Virus record (IMG/VR): IMGVR_UViG_3300022927_000011
Location: 1 to 64,000 of that record
Source of the DNA: a virus
Strand: one strand, 5' to 3'
Length of the DNA: 64,000 bases
In this document: positions 26,801 to 37,800 of the stretch, piece by piece
Numbering within the stretch: position 1 is the stretch's first letter
How the letters are laid out: each line of letters opens with the position of its first letter
The notes under the pieces: generated by a model
What the model saw: the letters and a program-made list of their open reading frames with translations, nothing else
Told to the model about the DNA's origin: nothing
The model's database searches: none
Made by a program: the position numbers and the translations under genes

Positions 26801-28715
26801 GTAATACTGCATTTTCAAAACCTGCATCACTAGCGTTATCTGTGCCGCCTGTTGGCAATGGACGAGAATATGCGGCTGCAACACTATCGCCGGGCACAGT
26901 ATTTGCATCGCCGTTGGTTACAATATCAATAATCTCGTCCCAAAGTACATTAGCTCTACTTGTTGCTGTAGCATCAGTAAGTGCATTTGCAGTAAGTGCT
27001 TTAGCTTGTGCAAATGCTGCAATGTGTTGATCTTTTTGGGCAGCAAATACATTGCCTGCAAACGATCCGCTAAAATATCTTAGTGCAGCACTAACACTTC
27101 TGTGATTACTATTAAACAAGAAATCATAACGTACAGCATCAATCAATCTCTGAACATCGCGTCTGCATTTGTCTTCGTTATATGTAAATCCTGCCCATAT
27201 GCTCGGCGAAGCTGCTGCAACTTGTGCATTAATCCAAGTTACCACATCATTAGCAATAATATCTTTGTTGAGTTTTAGTAAGTCGTGTGCTGTTTTATAA
27301 TCTGGATCTCTAAAACGTAATACAAATTCTTCAACTGGTGTATCACGATTGATACCAGCAATCGTAATAGTTTGCTTTCCTTCACTTTGACCTGTTGATG
27401 TTACAAACGCTCTATCAAATTGGAACGCTTTAGGCGAATACCCACTACTTCTCAACGCATACAAACCAAAGTTTGTAGCGGAGTTGGTAATAGAACAGTA
27501 GCCGCCACTTTGTGTATAAACACCATTTAGTAGGAAGATTTCAAAACAAGACACGATCTGTGCATAAGCATCATTGGTTAGACGCCAAGCAGTACCACCA
27601 AACGAGAGAATAGTAAATGCGTTGGCAACCATCGATTTACCTTGCTCAGGTATTGCACCAACTACTGGATTCTCAGCTTCGATTTGATTAACCGGAACGT
27701 TTGGAGATTCAACTTTTGAACCGTCAATTTTAGCACCGTTCATTCCTAAGAATGAAATAATCGAGGCGTTCTGAATATACGGTGAAGTTGTAATAGTTGG
27801 TTTTGTGTTTGGCAAGTTTGGATAACTTGCACGATCAGGAACATCAGTTGCTGTTGGATCATCAAAGGCAACAGCATAGTCAGCTGTAATAAGTGGAACA
27901 AAGTTTGAGTCAACACCGTCACGGAATGTAAATTCACCAAAATAACAAGCGTTACGAACACGTAGCATGTCCAAGTTAGCATTCTTAGGACGAATAATAC
28001 AACCACGCAAACCGTCACCTTTGATAACTGTGTTGTCTGGAACAATAATAGGATTGTCTTCTGTATAGTCGCCAACAGCAACTTTGATGTTAATACGTTT
28101 AAAGTTAACAGTGCCATCAGCGTTGTATACTTGTGCGGAGGCTAGTTGACAAGCACGTTTAACTGTTTTAACTGGAGCACTTTGACCGTCATTTGCATCA
28201 TCGCCTTGTTCTTGAGATACGTAAATGACATTTCCGCCGAAGATATCAGCGTCATTAAAGAATAAGTTACCAGAAGCATCAACTGACATTAGCTGACCAA
28301 TAGTACCCGAAGTTGGAGGCAGGGTTAGTTGATAGCCAGCGTCTAATGTATTTGGTGCTTTAATACTAACACCATCTTCACCAGAAGCAGTAAGTTCTCT
28401 AAATGTTAAAACACCTGCATCTTCAATATCAACATTATCTTTAATATTAAATCCAGCATTTGTAATGGTCATCTTGTCAACATCATTAACTGTCATTGTG
28501 ATTGCTGCTTCTGTACTGTCAGCTAAATCGTCAATTTTAATTTCTGAGTTGCCTTCAAAAATACGTTTAGTAATATCTTGAACTGTATTATCGTCACGTA
28601 GTAAATATACTTTACCGTCTGCTGTGTTTAATGCTAGTTCGCCGCTTTGAAGTTGTGCTATAGTTGGTTTCTTACCAGCGACCGCACTTCGTTTGTGTCT
28701 AATTGTTGTTGCCAT
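17877..28715 (-). CDS. Giant tail fibre protein with C-terminal S74 chaperone
   Basis: About 3612 residues. I place the start at the ATG at 28715 (MATTIRHKRSAVAGKKPT), which has a perfect AGGAGG ribosome site nine bases upstream; an in-frame ATG at 28763 has none. Regions in order: a short head-binding type start; a beta-helix-like domain up to about residue 480; three CxRD helical repeats (about 508, 670 and 835); long beta-rich Thr/Asn/Gly repeats of the type A-T-T-L-N-V-G-x-A-A-T-T-V; collagen-like N-G-S-G-L-T-x-L-N-A-S repeats near residues 2950-3200; and a C-terminal intramolecular chaperone (Peptidase S74). The latter begins SDARLKTNIENI near residue 3487, carries the Ser-Lys dyad, and ends in a coiled coil. 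S74 domains trimerise fibres and then cut themselves off. Confidence 0.88.
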   Translation of the reverse strand: MATTIRHKRSAVAGKKPTIAQLQSGELALNTADGKVYLLRDDNTVQDITKRIFEGNSEIKIDDLADSTEAAITMTVNDVDKMTITNAGFNIKDNVDIEDAGVLTFRELTASGEDGVSIKAPNTLDAGYQLTLPPTSGTIGQLMSVDASGNLFFNDADIFGGNVIYVSQEQGDDANDGQSAPVKTVKRACQLASAQVYNADGTVNFKRINIKVAVGDYTEDNPIIVPDNTVIKGDGLRGCIIRPKNANLDMLRVRNACYFGEFTFRDGVDSNFVPLITADYAVAFDDPTATDVPDRASYPNLPNTKPTITTSPYIQNASIISFLGMNGAKIDGSKVESPNVPVNQIEAENPVVGAIPEQGKSMVANAFTILSFGGTAWRLTNDAYAQIVSCFEIFLLNGVYTQSGGYCSITNSATNFGLYALRSSGYSPKAFQFDRAFVTSTGQSEGKQTITIAGINRDTPVEEFVLRFRDPDYKTAHDLLKLNKDIIANDVVTWINAQVAAASPSIWAGFTYNEDKCRRDVQRLIDAVRYDFLFNSNHRSVSAALRYFSGSFAGNVFAAQKDQHIAAFAQAKALTANALTDATATSRANVLWDEIIDIVTNGDANTVPGDSVAAAYSRPLPTGGTDNASDAGFENAVLQINANKTFLQSELTAWLNAEIAAGNSPFVPGFAYNESKCERDTGLIVDALSYDLTYGGNLQTLVAALAYFIDGVAQYGAGQQEETIAAYGRLKEIIKQVIQEQTVVVTAGNTETQDVSGTAGSEAAADYAAARLDEIIAYLTSNGATEPTRVEPDITWTGAALQADFNELGITGQINIAQNVTQFINEQIQANIWYNFDYNQSKCNRDTQLIVEAVANDVWDTGNRYSRSAGLAYYTQNLQDSSRISISGQELQTIAAIEQAKTETLAYLTGVSAAVQDFASAKFDVVKTIINDPDDLPDPTEVSSEGDITNDFKLTPTETTFDAATAVNVLADVITIVDHGFSNGQKVIYDPDGNPPIKGLDAEQTYYIKIINDDEFSLTFDESGDFDVNLIEAGSNTHKFFSNVIEFFVEEIISSHTTYQTLILESGAESYEFVPGRTITGTTGVNNNSAIVTKWEPRERRLVVSIEQVAVGSSVLRVQFDETSIIAEDHASSPNSTIGVNEAATKLGLGTATFSITATDGSSSLTNTVNLPEKQLWFHRPSIVNSSSHTWEYAGSGVDYNALPQNGGNTRSEFEQFEELPGRVYSSGTNELGDFKVGDFITAFNRTGNITFRNKVQVDELDALRLSLSDVAIEEISTSVNLGDDELGGPSDARMVTQLAVRSFINNRLGGFVDKSVSTAAVPGAIVQLNTNGQLNGDLIPATRQFTNTNTQGYLSRLEQVDDIPAIDLKAGDIATENYEQVELTLSGNITNVTNGDVITQPGIADAIAYAKGSYASSGNILIASVPGAWNTEDDSTGDPWDVSGTAPNLFVNGVDSGVRPTAKGAVSEIVDNFFLRSSNSSQYLVLDPDVDYTFTSAVITDVERTSNIATITTSGAHNLQVDNNVQVLVPDDTTYDENTLVLSTPTATSFTIANTGDNEASKTIAGTARTIVTSADGNAQGAVTEVRYGILTGVDNGSITGGSLYTPTNGTKVYSDVAFTNNSGSGSGATADITVTAGQVTDVDIKTGGTGYDTGDLLSVAASSIGGTGSGFEIEVTSFEKRAYVNILGGELYVASSSSIDFVEDNTATQNGKIINLDDFIENNFLAGVSGSGGSVNYTDSRIIVTNHGFENGDPVTYNTNGNVAIGGLVNGLVYYAKKIDADTFELYSGFALINQIDFTSTPANNAHTLTRRTVNIIDNSIIVQAHGFSTGNAVRFESLSDGSSSNELFSVNAEAVTSGSRFFIGSVTLNSFTLHALRSDALSSINDLVTNPKLIDGIGVGSANVIKNNVQVNAVINTSSRLLANWNTLAVTNIDAENIISGTISPSRLGASGVPNSETALFGDSSYKNVVQTLKKQNTTDNPITLTGSSVGGEFYGDPVQIGIANVDLDPLGTFSTLGVSRFLQTQFDVPSDGSGQVFIKDGVVDAGTLDGLDSAYFLNPANLTSLVPVARGGTNISTYAIGDMIYAQTTGSLNTLNIGRNNSFLKSNGVTPEWGTALDLSEGLDVGNASLNSSSIGSGSVYNANVTSLEIGGAATNIKIGNATSTRNLLTFVDGYEATISQDVVVNLGSVTVNTNGVTANGEKEVPMSDTSTILAGMLVTGSGSIPSNTTVSGVTDEYIYLSTETTGTITNSTTLSFTYTPKTLGVLVGDTINIASSAVTNLDGSWPVIGATENATSFTIRTDLNVTSDPLDVVQGTINIGNNMIIRNSTVVFGNAEASETPTSSTIKGTSGIGNNVAGGAITIEGGSGTGNATGGDVIIKTGEVSTSSDIEHTVQTRLTIDTSGKATFTGEVEVDATLSTSETTVALLNDTATTINMGGDATAINVGAATGKTTFAHDVDINGGDLDSTETTFNAFATPTTLNVGAAATTVNIGTGGDGGGTTTIGHDLVVTGDLTVNGDTTTINSTTLTVDDLNIVVASGAASGAAANGAGITVDGANATLTWDNANTSWDSSEDFNLASGKAYYINDASVLNSTTLGSAVVNSSLQTLGTIGTGVWQGSVINSTYGGTGVNNGGSTITIGGNFTHTGAHTLGLTTTGNTSVTLPTSGTLAITGNPLSQFAATTSAQLRGVLSDETGSGAATFATSPSFTTGINAASATMALFDTTATSINMGGDATSVEIGAATGTTTIHNNLDVDLDVNVDGGDITTNAATFNLINATATTLNVGGAATTVTAGATSGNFNIRNTNVNLSGNLFVNGTTLDTDETGTFNLLKDNATTLAFAQAATEIVVGETKAAADLAGALGEMVVRMDLRTNTDMYIDGDLFVSAINNTPIGNITPSSGAFTTLASNNLVTFTDGTNATGATFAGGSAAVKITGGLYVNKDIRADNFIGDMSAAFLTSGTIPDARIAVSGVTQHQLSITGVGILNAGSITNGFGNINIGGIFSGNGSGLTTLNASNLSSGTVADARIAASSITQHQAQITGTGALNSGSITSGFGNINIGTSTFTGNGSGLTTLNASNLSSGTVSGSRLGGNQSMAGVKTFTNTSGATNTTTGAVRVGGGLGVVGAIYAGSLNTASGGGIQNLSASNLATGTVPNARVTGTYSNLTGTGALGAGEITTTFGNINIGTSTFTGNGSGLTNVNADTLDGIDSANFLRSNVADTMGGLLTMSHAGDEMIRLQDTSATGNPYISWYQSTTRRAYMQYRDSDDSIYIKNEGANTALEIDGGTSGLIFQNGSTDYTVWHSGNDGAGSGLDADLLDGLTSGAFIRSNANDSFSGTLSGAGTINITGNITANAFTGNGAGLTGISADNANTLDGIDSTGFLRTNGAHQSTATQVFSNSGTAFRGTQGTMGDNDQWRFGGAATGSNAGYLEIATGDDGTEPHYHRQYTGVFTSLTRTATILNGSGNTLFPGEVTAYSSDARLKTNIENIPNALNKVKELNGVLYNWTDEGHKWGLDVDTEKREVGLLAQEVQAVLPEAVAPAPFDLDDEGNSKSGEDYLTVKYERIAPVLIEAIKEQQAQIDTQAAEIAELRAMVEKLLDK
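19100..19850 (-). repeat. Internal repeats in the distal part of the fibre
   Basis: Several near-copies of a segment coding N-G-S-G-L-T-T-L-N-A-S-N-L-S-S-G-T-V followed by F-G-N-I-N-I-G. Stretches such as CCACTACCATTACC recur with few differences, so recombination between copies could change fibre length. Confidence 0.75.
26180..27190 (-). repeat. Three CxRD helical repeats in the S74 fibre
   Basis: Repeats with the pattern Y-N-x-x-K-C-x-R-D-x-x-x-I-V/D-A-x-x-Y-D, spaced about 165 residues. The same motif occurs 12 times in the neighbouring giant gene. Confidence 0.8.
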
Positions 28716-28791
28716 TTGCAACTGCCTCCTATTTAGGTACGGGTCAGGTCCAAAGACGCCCATTGTAAAACGATAGAAATCGCTACTAACT

Positions 28792-28799
28792 TATTTATC
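28792..28799 (-). promoter_or_regulatory. Late promoter of the S74 fibre gene
   Basis: GATAAATA on the minus strand, 76 bases before the ATG at 28715. A second, weaker element CCTAAATA lies at 28730-28737, overlapping the ribosome site. The leader contains a small CGAT/ATCG hairpin. Confidence 0.55.
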
Positions 28800-28824
28800 A
28801 AGTTTAAAAAATGGTTACTGTATT

Positions 28825-28853
28825 CGTAAAAAAAGGGCCATTTAAGGCCCTTT
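28825..28853 (-). terminator. Terminator after the second giant gene
   Basis: An 8-bp stem AAAGGGCC / GGCCCTTT with a six-base loop, followed by a run of seven T on the minus strand. Its GGCCC-T7-ACGAA ending resembles that of the terminator at 40214-40245. Confidence 0.88.
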
Positions 28854-28882
28854 AGTTTTAGTTTTTATTGTTTTCAGTAAAC

Positions 28883-31800
28883 TTAGAATGCGCCACCATC
28901 TATAGTATCTGTCCAAACTGGTGTATTATCGCCGCTGCCGACTACTGTTAGTACTTGGAACGATTCGCTAGTATCACTTGTGCCTGCTGCATCAGTTACT
29001 TGAACATCTGTATCTGCATTACCATAAAGTATACCATCTGTGGTAAATGTGCTTACACCTGTACCACCATGTGCAACTGCTAGATCATTAGTTAAACTTA
29101 CTGTTCCAGTTACATGGAAGTCATGATTTACAGTTAATGTACCTGTAGCATCACCAATACTAATAGTTGTTGCTGCGCCACCAAAGTTGATAGTTGTAGC
29201 AGTATCATTTAACAAGTTAAATGTTGTTTGATTTGTGCTCAACACATCGTTGTTGATTGCTAAGTCTGTTGTAAAGGTTGATATATCTTCACTTAAACGT
29301 AGTTTCTCAACACCAGATGTTCCACCGATCATAGTGCTAAACACCATATCAAAGTCTTCTTGCAGTCCGGTGATATCTTGTGCTATAACATCAATCTGAC
29401 CTGATGTTTCAAAATTATCATTTGCTGTTTCAAGTTCAAACTTAATACCTGTACCACTTCCTGCTACCGGAGTACCACTTATACTATGATGTGCAAAAGT
29501 CATAGGATACACAATATCATCTGCTGCACTATCTGGTGCATTAGTTATAAGTTTTAATCCATCTTGTGCAAGTAATGTGTTTGCTCTAATATCAACAGTA
29601 TCTGTTGCTAAGTTAGTAAGTTGTAATACACCACTGTTGTTGCCACCGATGTACTTTTGTACATGTAGTTCTTCACCTATACCAACACCACCTGCAACAA
29701 CAACTGCACCACTTTGATAAGTCTGACTTGGCGTTGTGTTGTTGAACGTTGTTATTACACTACTATCAATGTTAAAGTATGAGTTTCCAATAATAGCACG
29801 TTGTGATCCATTTGTAAAGAACTCAAGTTCATCGTTGTTAGCACCTGGTGATGTTTCGGGACGTATAAATGTATTTTGATCTACATCTTTAACACCGCCT
29901 AGTGAGCCCCAAGCAACGCCGTCGTATCCTTCAAATACTAACGTATCAGTGTTGAATCGTACTTGTCCTGTTGCTTCTACTGGACGAGCTGCTGTATCAC
30001 CAACTGGTAGCTGTAAACTTGTAACACTGTCAATAATAACTATTTCATTATTGATAGTAAGTGTTCCAGATATTGCACCTATGTTAATATTTGTAGCTGC
30101 ACCAAATGCATCAATGCGTGTAGCATTAGTGTTGAGTACATTAAAAGTACCAGTTTCGTCTGTAATAATGTTAGTACCATTAACTTGTATGTCTCTATCT
30201 GCTATAATATCTCTATCAGCAGTAATATCAACACCAGCGTGTATGTTTCTCTGTGCGCTTAGGCCGCCTGTGATTTGTACTGCGCCAGTAACATTATCTG
30301 TAGCATCATCGTTGTTTAGTATAATGATATTTGGAGTTGTTCCAAACTCAACTACTTCCGATCCGTCAGTTGTATCTATTACAATATAGTCACTAACATT
30401 TTCGTGTATTCTCAATACATTGGTATTGTTGTCTGGTAAGTCAATATCAGTTGCGCCGTTGATGTCAATAGTATCAACTGCTCTATCACTACCTAATACA
30501 ACACTGCCGTCTGCTGTAAAATCAATGCCAACATTTAAACTTTTAGCAATGCCGACGCCGCCGTCAATAACAACCGAGCCTGTAGTTGTGCTAGTTGATT
30601 CTGTTGTATTTTCAACAAGCAATCCTGGGCGTATACCAAATGTAATAAGTTCTTCGTCTGTACGTGTGTTAATACTAATAAAGTCTAACGAACCTTCTGT
30701 ACTAATACTATATGCTTGTAAACTTTCATCTGGAATATTTAAACTAACATCACCTGTGAATACAATATCACCGTTAACTGTTAAACTACCTTGCACAAGC
30801 AAGTCAGGATTAACTGTAAATGTACCTTCTGCTGCACCCATAATAATCGAAGTAGCATCACCAAATGCATTAATAGTTGTAGCACTTGTGTTCAACAAGT
30901 TAAATGCACCTGCTGTATCTGTGCTAATCACATCACCGTTAACATCAAAGTCACCGTTGAGTGTAATATCTCCTTCTACAGTTCCGCCTGTTAGTTTGTT
31001 TAAATATCTGTTTTCAACGTATGTACTAACAGCTTTCTGTGTAGGTGCAGTATTAAAGTCTTGTGTACCAATACTTGAAATTAAGTTTGCATTGTCACTA
31101 ACTTCTTTAAGTTCTACACCAACCGGAATGCCGTCTCTAATAAACGGTCCAACACTAGTTAGACCTTTTAGATCAATTTCGTTAGCATTAAGTGTAATAC
31201 TACCTGTAAGTGCGTTAACACCAAAGAAGTTACCAACTCTAAAGTTACCAATTTGGTCAACTGTACCACCTGCAAATACTTTACCATTGCTTGTTTCGAT
31301 AATCTCTTGTTCAGGAACTGCTGTGCCGCCAAAGAACGGAAGTGCATTATATGTAACACCGGCGCCAACATATTCAAACGCATGTCCTGAAGTACTAATA
31401 GTTGAAACATTATACAAGTATGCTTGCTGTGTTGTTTCGACACTTATGATACCCGGGAATACTTTAATAGATGCACTACCACCGTATGTTGCATTTAGAT
31501 CGTTGATTGCAGTTTCAACAATAGTTTCTGTTGCTCCAACAATAACATTTCTTTCGGTATTGTATATACTACTACCAAGTTCGTGATTATGTCCTACTTC
31601 GTGCCAGCCTGTGGTATAACCTTGTATTATAGATAAGGCAACTCTATCAACTAATAGTTCAATGCTTTGTCCTATTGTAGTATCGGCATCTGGAATAGTT
31701 GTAATCTGTGTTGCTGCGTTTCCAAAACTTTTAGTAACAACTTCGTTGTTTGCAACTTGACGCATTAGATCGCCTAGTTTATAATAACTATATGCACTAA

Positions 31801-34800
31801 CTAGTGTTTGATCAACATTGCCTACTTTAGCTGCACCTAATATAGTGCCACTGTAGTATGCTTCGGCTGCTCTACGAGATTGTTTGTTACCACCGTACAT
31901 TGTATCATATAATACAGCGTCAATAATATATCCAGTATCTCTTTCACAAACTTCAATGCCATATTCAAAACCTATTATATTGTCTTGAATATATGTAATA
32001 ACGCCGTTTTGTATATTTGTTTTTTGTGCAAGCAATGCATTAGCTGCCGATCTTGTTGTTTGAGGAAGCCAACTAAAGTCTGGATTAACTTCTCCTGGAA
32101 CACCAACTAATGTATTGTTTTCAATAGCACCTTTGATAATACCTATTAGGCCAACTGCTGTTGAACTTTCAATACTTGTACCATAAGCACCACCTAAAAC
32201 TTGTGATTCTGGATTTCCAACAGTTGGAGTTACACCAATACCTTCTATACATTTTAAAGCAACATCTTGTAAGTGTGTATATGCTGCAACTGTGTTTGCT
32301 CGTTGACTTTCAGGAATATATGCTACTGCTCCTAAGAAGTATGCATTAGTAGCAATGATTGTTTGTATATTACCTGTGTATAGCAAATCGTATGCTACTG
32401 CATCAATAATAAGACCTGTGTCATTTCTACAACTTGTTTGGTTGTATGAGAACGCATCATAGTTGTCTTGAAGTTCAGTTATTGTGTTAGCAACAATAGT
32501 ATCTTTTGCTGCTTCTAAACTTGCAATAGCAGTTTGTGCGCCAGCAGTTGCCCAAGTAGTATCTGGGTAAACTACAGTTGGAAGATTATCAACACCATCA
32601 GTGATAACATTTTGGAATATTGTTAATAGTTCATCTGCTCTAGTTACTTCAGTTGCTGTTGCAGCGCCCGCAGTTGTATCTTGTACTACACCTGTTTGTT
32701 CAGGATCATCGTATAATGTATCAAGTAATATACTTCCAAGTAACGTGTTTACCCATCCTAATGCTGCTGCTGTTTCTGGCTGTTGTCCTACAACTTGACT
32801 TACATATCCAACATAGTATGCTTGTGCTGCTTGGTAAGTAGCACTATTACCGCCATATAGAATGTCATATGTAAGAGCATCAACAATATAACCTGTATCT
32901 CTTTCACACTTTGCACTATTAAATGTAAAGCTTCTTGTAAATGTTTTATTAATAAAGTTAATAACATCTGTTTTATAAAACTCTACTTTTGTAACACTGT
33001 TTAGGTCTGCAAAGTCTGTTTGCAGCTCTGCGGCTGTCCAAGTAATGTCTGTAAGAATATCTGCTGGAATAGAATCTATATTGTTGTTGTTAACAACATC
33101 TTCAACTATTTGCAACAAGTCTTGTGCTTCGCCAGCTGTACCAGCATCAGCTCCTGGATTTGATGTATTTTGTGTTACGCCTACTTGTTCTGTAGATCCG
33201 TGTGTAATATTTTGTATAACATCAGATGCTACATTTGCCAGTTCGTTAAATGCTGCAACTGTAGCTGCTTGTTGTCCTGCTCCAAGTTGAGAAGCTGCGC
33301 CAACAAAATAACTTTCTGCTGCATTTTTAGATGCCAGGTTGCCGCGATATATGATATCATAACAAATAGCATCAATGATGTATTTGGTGTCTCTTTCACA
33401 TTTTGCTGCATCAAATACTAGAAGTGGAAAGTTATTAGTAACATATGCGCTAGTTTCTTTTGCTAAGAAGTCTCTGTTTGCTTGTAGCTGAGTTACTGCC
33501 AACGGATAGTTAGCATTTAATCCACTATCTGGGAATGTTAACGTATCTGCCGAAGCGTCAGTACTTACAACACCATTGTTAATAATATCAAGTATTTCAT
33601 TAAATCCTGCAAGTACACGACTTCTAAATGTTCCTGACAACTGTGTTTCGTTGGTATTAATAGTGTCTCTTAGATATTCAATAGATTTTACTGTTTGTAA
33701 AAGTTGTGATCCAACAGCTACCGCAGCATTTGCTCTTTGATATGCAAGTCCTGCTGTTACTTGATTGAAGTTAGTTCCTATTGCTGCGTCATAACACACA
33801 GCTTCAATCATAATACCTACATCTCTAGCACACTTTGCTTCATCATATGTAAAGTTCTGGAAGTTATTTGCAATCCAAATAATAACAGATTCTTTTACAT
33901 CATCTTTATTACCTTTGATAGTGCTATATGCTTGTTGTAAAACACTAGTTGACCAAGTAACTGATGGTAGTTGTACCGATGGTAGTCCAGCAATGTTTCC
34001 TGCTGTAATAACATCTTCGATGATCTGTACCAGTCCTGATAGATCATCAACTTCTGTTGAACTTGCTGGAGTTCCGCTAGTATCTTGTACTAAAACGTTG
34101 CCTGGGCTATTTTCAACAACTGCTTCGATAACAATATCGCCAACAACTTGTCCAAGTCTGTTGTATGCTGCTGCTGTTGCTTCTGCTTCGCCTGCACCTA
34201 ACTGACTTGCTACTCCAACAAAATATGATTGTGCTGCTAGTTGCGTTGCACTGTTGCCGCCATATAAAATATCGTGACATAATGCATCAACAATATATCC
34301 AACATCTCTTCTACATTTAGTTGCATCATAGCTTAGTAATGGATAGTTAGCAGTAATCCATCTAATGATTTCTTCTTGGATATATGCTTTGTTGGCAATC
34401 AACTGATCTTTTGCTTCAACAGCGTTTGTTGATGGTAGCGTTCCAGGTGTTGGAAATACTAATGCATCTGCTGCATCGTCTGTACTGATATTTCCGTTTT
34501 CTAAAATATCAATAATCTCATCCATTGCAGATTCAGCTCTTGGTTCTGCTGTGTCGCTTAATCCAAGTTTTACTATTTCTTTTTTAAGCTCTCTTAGTGC
34601 TCCTGATGTTTGTATTAGCTGATCATCTTGTAAATCTGCGCTACTTGCTCTTTGATATGCAAGACCAGCTGTTACACTGTTATAGTTTGTTCCTAGTGCA
34701 ACATCAAGTGCAACAGCATCCATTATTAACCCAATATCTCTTTCACACTTTTCTTGATTGTATGTAAAGTCTTTGTAGTTATTTGTAATAAATGTTGCTG

Positions 34801-37800
34801 CTTCTTTTTGTAAGAATGCTCGGTTTGCTACCATTTGATCTTTTGCATTGATCTGCCCAGTAGTTGCACCAGTTGGGTTGGTCCATGTTAATGTATCTGC
34901 AAATCCAATGCCGTTTGTAACAATATCAACTACTTCGTCAAATGCTGCGCCTACGGCTGTTTGTGTTGTTGCATCACTAGCTGTTGCTGTACTTGCTTCG
35001 CCTTTGGCAAAGTTAATAGCTGCTAGTGTTTCTGTTAGCTGATCCGATAATACTGCTCCGGCATTTACTCTTAGATATGCTAGTCCGTTGGTTACACTGT
35101 TGTAGTTCGTTCCAAGCAATGCATCGTATCCGGCACCTGAAATAATCAGTCCTGTGTCTCTTTCGCATTTAGCTTGATCATATACAAAGTTGTTAGCATT
35201 AATGTATGCAATAACTTCTTCTGTTAAAAAGGCTTTGTTTGCAACAAACTGCGAATGTGCGTCAATAAGTGCATCAGCTGCTGGACCTGGTTCCGGATAT
35301 TCTCTGCCTTCACTCGGTAGTTGGTTAAACTCAATAATATCAAATATATTATCAAATAAGTCAGATACCTTATTCTGGAATGCTGCTTCACCGTTTGCTG
35401 CTGCTACAGTCAAACGCTTTGCTTCTCTTAGTGCAATAATGGTTGCAGGCTTTTGTTCGCCATTTAAGTAAGCAACATTTGCACGATTGTAAGCTAGTCC
35501 TGCTGTAATACTGTTTTGGTTTGTTCCAAGTTGTGCGTCTCTATATACTGCATCAACCATATATCCAACATCTCTTTTACATTTTTCTTCGTTGTAGGTT
35601 AGTGTTGGATTGTTGACTAAGTTATATGCTATTGCATCTGCAATAATAGTTGAGATAACCGAAAGAAGTTTATTCGAAGCATTTACTTGTCCTGCTGGCT
35701 CATTTTCTGTGTTCGGATAAGATTTAGTAGGTAAGCCAGCAACACTTTGTGCATCAATAACACTTTCAACTATTTGCACTAATCCGTCTAATAATGTAGC
35801 TTCGATTTGTGTAGCATCACCGCTTGTAAAATCTTGTGTTTCTGCATTACCTGATGTTTTTGTAACACTAAGTCCTCTGATAATACGTTGTACAATAAAT
35901 CTTACTCTTGCAAATGAATCTTCAAATGCTTGTTGATTTGTATTAGTAAAGTTACTCCAAGTTACACTTTTAAAGAACCATGTTGTTTCTTGTACTGTTG
36001 CATTGTTACCACCATATAAAATATCATATGAAAGAGCATCAACAAAGTTTTCAACATATGCTTCCCATTCTGATGCAGTATAAGTTAGTGTACTATCAAG
36101 AGTATCTAGGTAAGCAATAAACTCTGCAACAATAAAATCTTTGTTTGCTTGTAAATGATCTTTTGCATCAATACCGTTTTGTGTAACACCAACACTTTCT
36201 GCATATGTAGGCAAAATACCTGTACTATCACCATCGTCAACTACATTAATAATAATATCAAATGCTTCATTGACTCTAGTTACCGAAGTAGGATCTGTGT
36301 TAACTTCTGTATATCCTAATACTAACGATCTTAAATAAGCAAAACTTGAAACATAAAGATTTTTAAACCTTGTTCTTGATCTAAATTCTTTTGCTTGTCT
36401 AACTATAACATGGTCGCCACCTGTAGCAACATAATAAGAAAGAGCAGTTAAGAATACTGTCATATCTTCGTCAAACCAGGCTTGATTATAACTTAGTTCT
36501 GTAAACTGATCATTAATATAAGCAGTTAGTTCTGCAATAATAAAGTCTCTATTTTCTAGAATATTATTTTTTGCTTCAATGATTTCGCCATCTATACTAC
36601 TTAAATCATTAAACGAGGATTCGATCTGATCTCCAACAAATGGAATGCCAGTACTATCACCTGCTGCAAGTGTGCTAGTAACAATATTAAATCGTTGATC
36701 AAGTTCCTCTTTCATTGCAAGATTTGAAGTTAACGCTTTCATTTCGTCACGTGTTGCTTCTAATGCATATATAGTAGGAGCAAGTTGATCAAGAATAACT
36801 TTAGTAGAAGTAGCTCTTAAATAACTTTGTGCTGCTGTAGTTGTTTGATAATATGTACCCATAACAATGTCACTAGTTAGTGCATCTATAATACGTCTAA
36901 CATCGCGTTCGCAGGTTTCTTGATTATATACAAAAGGTTGTTCTGCAATAGTATTTGAAGTAATATAATAAAATGTGTCGTCGCCGTCAAACTTAATAAC
37001 AGAACCAGTTTGTGGTTTGTCTCGCAAACTTGAAATAGAAATCGTAGAGTTTGTTCTTAGATTTACTGTTCCAGTTGCCTGTAGTGTGGCACCGCCACCT
37101 GTAAATGTAATAGTTGGAACACTTTTGTATCCACTACCATTGTCGCTAATACTAACTGCTGCAAGTTCGCCTGTAGTTAAATCAACTTGTGCTGTAGCAA
37201 CTGCTGTTGTTCCGCTTAGTGCTTCTGGCGCACTGATAGTTACTGTAGGTGTACTAGTGTATCCAGTTCCTGCAAAAGATAATGTTACACTGCCTACTGT
37301 CGAATAATAGTCTTCGTCGGCTGTTGCAGTAGTATATGCTACCGGATAGTATCCATCTGCTACAACACCATTTGTGCCAAAGTCACTAACACTGTTTGAA
37401 ATACTTAAATATCCACCTTTGGTGGTTAAGAAACCTGTGCTACAGAAAACCGAGAAGCAACTAACAATCTGTGTATAACCAAAGTTAGTAACATGGAACC
37501 CAATGCCCCCTTGTGAAATCTGTGTAAAAGCATCTGCAACAAAACTGAATACAAGTGATGCTGGGTCATAATCATCGCCATCGACTAAAAGACCACCGCC
37601 GCCACCGTTTGGGTTAATTTGTTTTTCTAGTGGAACATTTGGGTTATCTGCCAACAATATTGGCTTTGCACCTGGTGTGATTCCTTCGATTTGAACAGTT
37701 TCAAAAGGAATAAATTCAGTACCATCGTTCAGCCAAGGACCGTTCATATTAGTACAGTTTTGTACATATGGTGATGTTGTAACAAGTGCGCCTGGGCGTA

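Noticed and set aside
28716-28763. Upstream ATG of the S74 fibre gene at 28763
   Set aside because: No ribosome site there, whereas ATG 28715 has a perfect AGGAGG and the family-type start MATTIRHKRSAV.
30420-31586. Long plus-strand frame (388 residues) opposite the giant fibre gene
   Set aside because: Antisense shadow of a repetitive Thr/Gly/Asn-rich gene; composition dominated by Val, Ser, Pro and Leu from complementary codons, no ribosome site or promoter.
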